Assembly: GCA_029876055.1 (NCBI GenBank)
Contig: CM056880.1
Coordinates: 744,001 to 808,000 of the forward strand
Source: Madurella fahalii
Taxonomy: Eukaryota > Ascomycota > Sordariomycetes > Sordariales
Direction: 5' to 3'
Length of the DNA stretch: 64,000 nucleotides
The translations under genes and the position numbers were made by a program. Under the pieces are notes generated by a model. That model did not search any database. It was not told the DNA's origin and saw only the letters and a list, made by a program, of their open reading frames with translations. This document shows positions 32,701 to 41,489 of this stretch, piece after piece. The stretch's first letter is position 1. Every line of letters starts with the position of its first letter.

Positions 32701-34285
32701 CCGCCTTGGCGATGCCATCGACGAGAGCGTGCGACACACCGTCACCGATTCCGAGGGAGAAGAAGCGGACGCGACCCTCGGTCTTCATACGGGTCTGGTT
32801 CATAAACTCGGGCGTTTCGTCCATTCTCCAAGTTTGTCCGTCGGTGAGAATGATGACGTCTGTCGGGAGCGATTTATCCCGCGCGTCGACAATGGCTTTA
32901 ATCGCGGGGAGCAACTCAGTGCTGCCCATATCCGCCTGGAAGGTGTTGCCAACGTACATCAGGGCACTCTGGAGGTTGAGCTCGGTGTAGTCGACGGAAT
33001 ACGGCATCTACGAAGCGAACGTGGAGCCAAAGCTCTACACGTTGAACTTGTAGCCCACAGGGATGCCTTTGAGGAAGAAGTGCATGGAAGACCGGAGCGA
33101 AGTGATCTTGTCGGTCATAGACCCTGACCGATCGGCAAGGAAGAGAACCTCGCCCTGCTGTGGCCGTGCATCTGCTTTCTGTCCCAGCGACTTGGGAGGA
33201 AAAGTGAGCATCAGAGCTTTCTGGTTGGGAATCTTAGGGTGTTCCTCGAGCCAGGCTTGGATGGCGTCGTGGTCGCCGTCGCGTTCTGTCACAATGTCGA
33301 GAACGAAGTCCTTATCCAGGAACATCGACCCGGAGTCGAGTTCGACTACGGCTGTCTCTACATCATCAAAGTTATCCCCTGCGAGGTCAGCAAAGCTCTC
33401 CGCCTTGCTTCTGCCCTGACGACGCTTCACGGAAATATTATGCGAATTGCTGACAATGGATTGAATCCTAGACTCGACCAATTCGATTTTGAGCTTCAAT
33501 CCCTGCGGCACAGAACCCTCAGCGGCCTTATATCAGTCCGGGGGCGACCCGTAGTGGGAGGCGATGTAAGTGGGGATGGTTAGGGTGGTGGTGCCCTTGC
33601 TGTCGGCAAAGTGGTGCTTCAGAAGCGTGATGTAGCTGATGCTGATCTTGAGCTTTGACTTCTCAGGGATGTTTCCCAAGGTCGTGGTGAAGATCTCAGG
33701 CGTATCCTGTTCGAGCAGCGCAGCGCCGGAGTTGTGGTGGCGGATATGGTGGTTGAAACCCTCGCGAGCTTCCTCCTTTGGCTTCACATTGCCCCTGATG
33801 ATCTTGTTGGCGCCGATGCGGCAGGTGAAGTCGGTGACGCTGCAGCCGGTGGGCAAAGGGAAGCTGTATGACGCCTCCTTGATAGTAGTGCTCGAGTCGT
33901 TCCAGCACGTTTGGGTCACGGTAACCCTGGCCGAGTCCTGGACGATGGAGGCGTCGAGCGAGATGGACAGGGGAGGAAGCACATTGCGGCCTTGTTCCTG
34001 GACCGTGAACGGCGGCACCTCTCTCTTCTTCGGAGGGGCGTTGGCGGTGGCGGCGACATTAGCAGCAATGTGTGGTATGTCAGTCCAGAAGTCATGAGTT
34101 GGAGGCGGTTGCGTCGAGAGCTGATTGATGGCTGCCCGACTTGTCACGACACCCTCCGCAGCATCGTGCAAGCCATGCTGAGAGCGCCCGCGGAACTCCT
34201 CCAAGTGCTCGAGTTCCGGAGGCGGAGGCTCGCACGTATCCCAGAAAATCCCAGGCGCAAAGATTCGTCCGAAATAGTTGGGCAT
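29754..34285 (-). pseudogene. VIT / von Willebrand factor A domain protein gene with four in-frame stops
   Basis: One reverse-strand frame runs from ATG 34285 (MPNYFGRIFAPGIFWD, the usual start of fungal VIT proteins) through a VIT domain (ASYSFPLPTGCSVTDF, LGNIPEKSKLKISISY) and a vWA domain (VLFLADRSGSMTDKI with a MIDAS-type DxSxS, then TDVIILTDGQTW, RFFSLGIGDGVSHALV). It then enters a long Ser/Pro-rich region. The frame is cut by TGA at 33533-33535 and TAG at 33035-33037, 33008-33010 and 32339-32341, with no compensating introns. The C-terminal domain (RRLLRYQHFDGGFDW, ATLVLLERDFG) lies in a different frame after about 30690, so a frameshift or unrecognised intron exists there. The three TAG codons can each arise from TGG or CAG by one transition at a CpA site. 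It is probably a recently killed gene. Confidence 0.85.
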
Positions 34286-34478
34286 TATTCTGTTGTACCG
34301 GAAATTTCGAATGTCGAGGAGGAGCACTGCCAAGGCGGGGGGTAGTGCAGCTGAATCGGTCATCCCAGAGCCTTGCGCCGTCCGCCAGGCATCCATCGCA
34401 CCTTCCACCGAAATCAGGCGTCTTCGACAACTCCAACGAAAGCGATCCCACTACAACACCCATCAAGACCGACTGAAG

Positions 34479-36744
34479 ATGGCGTCGCCGGTGTCGATCG
34501 GCGATGTCATCGCCATGGTCAAGCTCGCAAAGACAATTGCGCAGGCCTTCACCAAAGGCCGCAAGTCAGCCCCTGCAGAGTTTCGGGAGGTCGAGAACCA
34601 ATTGTATTCGCTGAGCACAGCCCTCGCCGCTTTCGAAGACGCACATGACAGCTCTGGCCAGCTGGCAACCTTGACAGCAACCACCCAGCGCAACGGCGGC
34701 CAGACGGTCGCCGGCATGCTCAACAACTGCCACGAAACCCTCAAACAACTCGAAAAGATCGTCTCCAAGTACGGCGCCATCACCGAAGAGCAAGACCCCG
34801 GCAAGTCCCGAATTCAGCGTTGGAGCCAGGAGCTCGTCAGGAACTATAAGAAGATCGCCTGGACGACCGAAGCAGGCGATCTCTCGACGCTCAGGAGCCA
34901 ACTCATGGTGCACACAAACAGCCTAGAACTAATCCTTGGAATTCTGATCAAGTAGGTGCCCTGACCAATCAAGGCGGGACTAACAGATGCAGCTCTCGAA
35001 CCATGAAGATCGAGGAGAGCGTCATCGCGAGCTCGAAGAAGCTGGACGACATCCACAACTGGTGGACAGAGAACCTGAACTCCGTCACCAAGCCCTCGAA
35101 AACAGAGTCCACCGAGTTGAAAACAGAGCCCCTCCTCACGTCTGAAGTGTACGTGGAGAAAGAGGAGTTGATTTGCCAAAAGGCGACTGTGGTCGATGAC
35201 TGGGAGGAGAAGGTCACGTTCCAGATCCTCCGCTGCACGTGCAAGGATACGCCTCATCCTAGAGTTGAGAGTATAGCGTGTAAGTGCTGCGAGTAGGAGA
35301 CGACATAAGCTAACGAACTAGTATCGCCCATTAGCTTTCCGCTACGGCAAGTCGGGAGAGTTCGGACATGGACTATCTTTAAGGCAACCGACTATTTGAC
35401 CCATCGGCTTGTGTCCATCCAACTAAAGAATATCCCCGTGCAAGGTACGTGCTGTGAACCAAACGATGGCCGAGCTGACGCGGGTAGATATGGCTGACTT
35501 TGAATGGACTTTTATCAACAAACTCGCCGAGTTGATGGCCGAGGTGATGGTGAAGAAGCACGTCAGCAATATGCTTGTTCATCCGGCACCTAATGCAAAA
35601 CATCTGCGGATTTTGGATATCAAGGGGTGAGTAATGCCTCAAAAACGAAGGCAGCTCTGTTCCCGAGGGGGAAAGGCTGAAAAGAACCGCGCGATCCACC
35701 CTGCGGGTGACAGCTGCTAATAGCAACAGAGAGCTAGGCGACGTGCACCAATCCATAGAAACCGTCACCTTCGCCGTCGGCCATCGCACCCTCTCCAAGA
35801 CCGAGATTGACGGGATCAGCCTGCTCCACTATCGCAAACATGGCCACGAGGACGAACCACGGGCTCACCTACGGGTCAACTATGCTAAAATCTTGATTGA
35901 ATACGGCAACACGGATCCGGAATCAAAGGACATCACAAGCAGCGAAATTCGATGTAAGCGGCGTCTGCCGTGGCATAATGAATGCTAACCGAAGCAGTAC
36001 GACGTAATTCGACCATTAAGACGATGGCGGGTATAGACGTAGTCGTCCAGGCCGTTGAGTCTCTGGGGTTCGTCGACGATGAGGAGACTAGCCGTATCGA
36101 GAAGACCGATGTCACCTCTCAGATGACGACCCCAGAGAGTAAGTTCCCTGTTGTGGAAGCGGTCAAAACTAACAGTCCAAGGTGCCGAGCGATTATACCA
36201 GCAACTCGAGGACATGCGGATGGAGCTCTTTGTTCTTAGTCTTCAGTATCCGCGGCCCGACGAGACCGTTGCCTTGCATCTGTATGTGCCGTCTCCGATT
36301 TTGACCCCGCTAACAGGTTTGCAGGCAAGCGGCCCAGATCCAGTGCGAGGAGGTCTGCATTGCTGACGCCGAGCTGCTGATTACCCGAGACACAAAAGAG
36401 AGGTCTCGGCTTATTATTCTGAGCCGGAATCGATGCACCATTGTCAGCCAAGTTTGTATGTGAGCCAATCCCCGTGAGAAGCAAGGACTGACAGGAATAG
36501 TATCCGAATCGTTCTTCGACGCCCCAGGGTCCCAACGCAGGTTCACCTCCCCGACATGGCTTGTGCAACTCGAGAGCCCCGGAGTGCGGAAGGTGTATCA
36601 CTATCCCAAGGGCTTCAAGTTTCTCAGCTTTAACAGCAACAATGGTGGGTGATATCCACCGGGTCGTTCGTCGCTAATCAAATCGCAGCCGAGAAGATGT
36701 TTGAACTGGGACAGGACACGATCCTCGCTATCAGGGAGAAGTGA
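34479..36744 (+). CDS. Intron-rich protein with fungal NLR/STAND-type N-terminal domain
   Basis: Ten exons: 34479-34951, 34993-35279, 35322-35444, 35488-35626, 35730-35953, 35998-36138, 36182-36281, 36325-36455, 36501-36644 and 36689-36744. All phases agree, giving 605 aa. The second and seventh exons could start 6 nt earlier without changing frame. The N-terminus (SIGDVIAMVKLAKTIAQAF... FREVENQLYSLSTAL) matches the helical domain found at the front of many fungal NLR/ankyrin proteins. No NB-ARC, NACHT, ankyrin or WD repeat follows. The rest (RTWTIFKATDYLTHR, HLRILDIKGELGD, TWLVQLESPGVRK) is unrecognised. Nine introns of 41-103 nt are many for such a short fungal gene. The start at 34479 is the ATG matching the domain edge. 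It is divergent from the VIT/vWA pseudogene, 193 bp away. Confidence 0.85.
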
Positions 36745-37195
36745 GGTGCCTACGGAGCAGATATACCGGGCTGAGCACATTGCCTACCACATATGACCAT
36801 ACCCATTGTAAGGTCGAGGATCCCATCTTCATATAAGTGGAACTCTATGTGGGGCTGTATACCTAGGTACCTTCACACCACCACTCCAACCAGAACCAGT
36901 TCTTCATGGTCCTTAGTGGCACCGACCTTACTTCTGAGACCCTTCAAGCTCGGCATTACCTAAAAGCTATCGCTCAACTCCAATATTTGCAAGCTTCCAT
37001 GCATACCTAGATGACCTAAGCTCCAACGAACTGACAGAATGTAATTAGCACCAACGGGAGACTAGTTACCTGCACGCCAGAGTCCTGCATGTAGTAGGTA
37101 AGCCGATGCTATCGCAGCTGCTTCCTCAATCTCTTACTATTGATGCTTCATCTTCCCTTCCGGATTTCACGTCGGCAGGGTAATCCCCTTTCGAA
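36745..37195. other. Intergenic region, no gene seen
   Basis: Contains the 3' UTR of the upstream gene. No frame with support is seen. Confidence 0.45.
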
Positions 37196-38246
37196 ATCAA
37201 CTCTCGTGGAAGTTAGGAGGCGAGGAGAGGTTTGAGGGCGCCATCATCCTGAGGCAGGGGGAATTCGAGGCCCGTCTTACGCTCCGTGTCTGGAGGACGT
37301 CGCGATCCTTCGCCAGTGAAGCAATCGAAAGACTCTGGCCGGCTAATACTTCACTACAAGACCGAAACCGGCTCCAACGGCCATCAAGAATACCGGGCTG
37401 GAGGAGCGCTTCTCAGCGGTGGCGCACCCCAAGGGTATGCTCCATGCCGCGATCACGCAGGAGAAGGTTCTGGGCCAAAACATCTTCTTTGTCGACGTCG
37501 CTCTAACTACCAATCCCGTCCCAGCCGCCCGGGTTCGTCTGTCCACGGCAATCGATCGAGTATACCATCGAGCAGTCCTCTGGGCTGCCAACGCAATGCC
37601 TGCTGCATTCTCCATTTCCCTTGTCGAGGTTGCCGAGCGGATGACGGCGTTTGTCGACTCCCTTTCCCTTACCTTGGTAGGACTCTGGATTCCTTGGGTC
37701 ATCCACAGCGTGGTTTTCTGGATATGGCCTCGCCTCCGCTCACTCGTCAATCCGGAAAACAAAGCCTACATACCCTACATACACCTTCCGATAACTCTTG
37801 AGCAGATTCGAATATTTATGGCCCTGTTCTATGAATGCTTATTTTCGGCATTTATTGTCTGATACGATTCCCTCGACGATGAGTACAAACCCTCGTATTC
37901 CAGAAACGCAGAGGTGGATCTATTCCGCACGCCCTTCTTGACTGAGTTCATCTTTCCACACAAAGGTTGGGCTCAGCTGGGCATCGTGTCCTTCATCTCC
38001 TTCGTCCTGCAAGCTGTCATCCCGCCGTGGGTGTTGAGATCGCCGCTGGTCACCACCCTTGGAGCTTTGTTTTCTATTATAGGTCTACTCTTCGCTTTCG
38101 TGTGGTCTAGGTCGGTGATGGAGAGTTTTATATGGCATACAATCCTCGCGAGAGATCAGAGCGACGGGGCTGAGGCCAGCAAACCGGAAGCCAGTGCTAA
38201 AGATACAGATGCTGAAAACAGGGCTGAAGGTGTAGGCTCGGGCTGA
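37196..38246 (+). pseudogene. Broken multi-pass membrane-protein gene
   Basis: An open stretch from about 37196 (EERFEGAIILRQGEFEARL) shifts frame near 37385 into AIKNTGLEERFSAVAHPKGM and continues with membrane segments (about 37660-37730, 37800-37860). An in-frame TGA at 37860-37862 is followed in the same frame by YDSLDDEYK, PHKGWAQLGIVSFISF and a last membrane helix, ending at 38246. The TGA sits where a Trp codon would keep the frame. The family is not recognised. One frameshift and one stop make a pseudogene likely, although a missing 5' intron cannot be excluded. Confidence 0.6.
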
Positions 38247-38593
38247 AGCCATCTTCATCAAGAGCTTGGAGATTGCAGAGGTGTTTCCTGTTTTTCTTCC
38301 TTTTCTTTCCGTAACACACGTACAGACATATTTCACGCCAATCGCTAGTTATGAAAGCGGTCGCCCCGGCCTTCCGAGGGGCATGAAGGAAGTATTACTG
38401 AAATTACTAAACTGGCCAAACCCCTTATCTCTGCAAACACCAACTCATGTTGGAAAGAAAAGGTTAAGGGACCATTCCATTGTGTGAGGCTGCGCGGGTG
38501 AGTAGGAGACACCCGCGACAAGAATGGTCTTCCATTCTGTCGATTATCGGATTTTCACATGCGGTATGGAAAGGACTAATATATCATATTGCG
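38247..38593. other. Spacer before the transposon
   Basis: Normal-composition sequence with no gene. It ends at the TA target site of the DNA transposon. Confidence 0.5.
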
Positions 38594-38595
38594 TA

Positions 38596-38643
38596 ACGTA
38601 TTTGATAAGCGAGCGGTCCAGACAAGCGAACGGTCCACTTTCC
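38596..38643 (+). repeat. Left terminal inverted repeat of the pogo-like element
   Basis: 48 bp, identical to the reverse complement of 47988-48035. The outer flank is TA. Confidence 0.95.
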
Positions 38644-38694
38644 GACGCGACGCGCCACCCTTGCACTCAACACAGATTTTCTCAACAACCCAAC

Positions 38695-39510
38695 ATGCCT
38701 CCTAGTTCGAGAGAAGCCAGGGTAATCTTAGCCCTTGACGCTCTTCAGAATGACAAAAACCTAAGCCTATGAGCCGCAGCAGAGATCTACGACGTCAGCT
38801 ATACTACTCTTCGCCAGCGACGTAAAGACCGGCCTGCACGACGCGATATTCCAGCCAACTCGCAGAAGCTTACGGATCTCGAAGAGCAGACGATAGTTCA
38901 GTATATAATTGAGTTGTCGGAGCATGCATTCCCATCTAGACTAAGTGGTATAGAAAATATAGCTAACTATCTGCTACACGAACGCAACGCGCCCCCTGTC
39001 GGCAAACACTAGGCTTACAACTTTGTTAAACGCCAGCTAGAGCTCTATACGCGTTATATACGTAGATACGATTACCAAAAGGCTAAATACGAGGATCCAA
39101 AGGTTATTAGCGAGTAGTTTACGTTTATACAGAATACTAAGGCCAAATACGGTATTATAGATAATAATATCTATAACTTCGATAAGGGTTGGGTTTATAA
39201 TAGGTATTATCTTTATAGGCATAGTTATTACAACCTCTAATGGCCGTAGTAAGGCAAAGCTAGCCCAGCTTAGCAACCACGAGTAGGCAATAGTGATCCA
39301 GGGCGTTAACGCCCTTGGCTAGGCTATCCCGCTATTTATCATCTTGGTTACGCAATACTACCTTAGTAACTAGTACTAGGAATACAATCTTCTACTTACC
39401 TAGCGTATCGCAACTGCCGACAATAGCTAGACTACTAATACGGTAGGCCTAGATTAGATCAAATACTTTAACTACTATATAAAATCCCGTACGAAAGGCA
39501 TATACCGGTT
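38695..39510 (+). pseudogene. pogo-type transposase, 5' half
   Basis: ATG 38695 starts MPPSSREARVILALDALQ, the helix-turn-helix (CENP-B/psq-like) N-terminus of Fot1-type transposases. The frame is interrupted by TGA after LSL and by several TAGs. Later pieces KYGIIDNNIYNFDKGW (about 39150) show the first part of the DDE core (usual motif 'DE.NI.NFDE.G'). It ends where the retrotransposon is inserted. Confidence 0.85.
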
Positions 39511-39515
39511 GTTAA
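39511..39515. repeat. Left 5-bp target-site duplication GTTAA
   Basis: Matches GTTAA at 47089-47093 directly after the right LTR. Confidence 0.9.
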
Positions 39516-39772
39516 TATAAAGGGGTTGTTCTAGGAACACGTTGAGGGAGATAGACTACAATGTCTCAGTACCGAAAAGGGTTCGATCAGTAGGCGATAG
39601 CTTCACGAACAGCCTCCTATTATCATTAACTACACAGAGACTGATCCTTACGGATCAGAAGTACCCCACGTAAGAGAGTTCCCTTACGGGGTTCTTATCT
39701 ATCCTATATCGTGATATCATCCAACATCATTCAGCAGGTCCTCCTGACCTTCGTCTGGAGACTCTCGTTATA
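39516..39772 (-). repeat. 3' LTR of the chromovirus (left copy)
   Basis: 257 bp. The ends read TATAA...TTATA where the other LTR has TGTAA...TTACA. About 20 substitutions separate the two LTRs. All are transitions, and most carry A or T in this copy. Confidence 0.93.
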
Positions 39773-40249
39773 AATTATCCTCCCCTCTGTAGAACCTGTC
39801 CTCAGGTTCCTTACTACTGAGGATCGTCTGAACTTAGGGGGTAAGACTTGGGATGACATTAGGTAGATATCAGGTATACGTCGAATGCTATTCGTAGTCG
39901 CGCGAATAGATAAGTATCGAACCGGTAGACCTTATAGTCCATCCGCTCCAACGAACTGTATAGTAGGAAAAGAGAAACGATAGTTTGGAGTAAGGAGTAA
40001 GTTGTCTTATAGTCAGGAGGTTTTCGGGAAAAGTTCGGCCGGTTGTCGGGCCGTAGTAGGATTCGCGGCTCCGAGGTCCCACTTTCCCGGTTCGGGCCTG
40101 AGATCCGAATTACGGCCAAATCGTCCGGATTTCCATCCGAACTCACACGTTATCCTCGCAACTTCAAAACATATGAAGATTATACGACTACTCAATCGTA
40201 AGGCTTATATATAGTTGTAAATTTACAGACGTATATTAGCTATATCTCC

Positions 40250-40483
40250 TCGGGTATAAATACCCCTCTCCTCTCCTACCTTTTCCAAAACTTTTCTTCT
40301 TTAGGCTCTCTTCTATACGTTGTTTCGCTCGCTTTTCGCTTTGCTCCTGCATATAGCTCGCTGCCTGTCCTCGCCTCTCTCTCCCTCTCTCTCTCTTCTT
40401 CTCTCTCTCTCTCTCTTCTTGTTATCGCTTCAGCTACTTTTCCGTCGCGATAGACGCTTTCGCCGCCTCCGCTACCGAGGTCA
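40250..40483 (+). promoter_or_regulatory. TATA box and CT-rich leader of the antisense coding-like sequence
   Basis: GGGTATAAATACCCC (TATAAA at 40255-40260) is followed by more than 150 bp of pyrimidine-rich sequence with CTCTCT runs, the arrangement of a fungal core promoter and 5' UTR. It points away from the retrotransposon's own transcription. Confidence 0.45.
40370..40428. repeat. CT microsatellite
   Basis: Imperfect (CT)n with CTTCTT interruptions inside the CT-rich leader. Confidence 0.75.
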
Positions 40484-41293
40484 TGCTGTATATAAAATAT
40501 ATTCGTTCGGCGTTTAAAAACACTAACCCTCGCTCCGGCAAGGTCCTTACAATTGACTATTCTTTCGAGTAGTCGACCTCCTCGTATTACTCCTATTATA
40601 ATGTAAAGAAAGAGTTGTATACGCCGGTAAGTTACATATATTTTCAGTGGATTGGCGGGGGATTTGCTAACGATTATAGGCTACTACCGGAATAGTTGGC
40701 GACTCTGTCGACCTTATAATCCTTATCGATATAGCTCGCGCTATCGTCGATTATCGTGTAGAGGACGCCGAGGGCAAGCTCGACAAGGAGGATAATTACC
40801 TTCAAGTTTCTACGCTGTCTCGCTGTAGCTATAAGAAGATCGCTACCGCCGCTAAAGATCTAGTCGGGGCTTTCGACGCCGCCGAAACCGCTTATCGCCG
40901 CCAATTCGGTATTTCTAGTACTACTAAGCTGTCTTCTGTAAATACATTTATCTCGCTTGTCTTCGTATACAAATCGCTAATATCTCGATAGCAAGTTTAT
41001 ATAGTATATTGCTCTATAGTCGTACTATACAGCTAACTCCGCCTATAGTAGTCGTTCCGCCTTGGCCGGAACTACGGCTGTAATACCGACATCAGTCTCA
41101 ATTACTATATTTCTACTGAGTTATCGCTAACTTTTCGTAATACGAGTCTGAGGTACGTGCCTAGGAGGTACGGTCTGTCGCTTGTCTATCGCTTAGCGAT
41201 ATTGGTTTCGTAGGTTAGTCAGGTACTAAACACCGTTTTCTCAAGAAGGTTAAAGAGAAGATCGCTACTAACGTAGAGGATACGGAGGCCTAG
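40484..41293 (+). pseudogene. Coding-like sequence antisense to the retrotransposon, possibly spliced
   Basis: Plus-strand sequence in the 1.7 kb between the chromodomain and the 3' LTR. ATG 40484 opens IKYIRSAFKNTNPRSGK. A canonical GTAAGT (40627) to TATAG (40679) pair could remove 53 nt, after which 103 codons are open (40680-40988) with ordinary fungal codon use, including EDAEGKLDKEDNYLQVSTL and KDLVGAFDAAETAYRRQFG. Further coding-like pieces follow in other frames, with stops where Trp or Gln codons would fit, ending FLKKVKEKIATNVEDTEA and a stop at 41291-41293. No family is recognised. It may be a captured host gene or an element-borne accessory gene. Confidence 0.5.
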
Positions 41294-41489
41294 TAGGTTT
41301 AGGTAGAGGTAGCTCCTGACTTAAAGCTAGTACCGACCTCAATTTTCTGAGGTTTATATTATTTTCAGGGGGTTTTTCTAGAGTATTTCGGTTGGGGTTG
41401 GCATCTAGTATACCCCGGAATATAGCTTTATATAGGTAGATATTAATTAATATCTTATTGCCTACGCTTTCGCTAGTTTTCACATGCTT

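Noticed and set aside
33008..33037. A tiny intron (GTAGAG...CGTAG) to remove two stops in the VIT/vWA gene
   Set aside because: It would be about 31 nt, shorter than any other intron here, would break the frame, and would delete the conserved SFGSTF motif.
37286..37801. 171-codon plus-strand frame overlapping the membrane pseudogene
   Set aside because: Codon use and composition are poor, and the alternative frame carries clear membrane helices.
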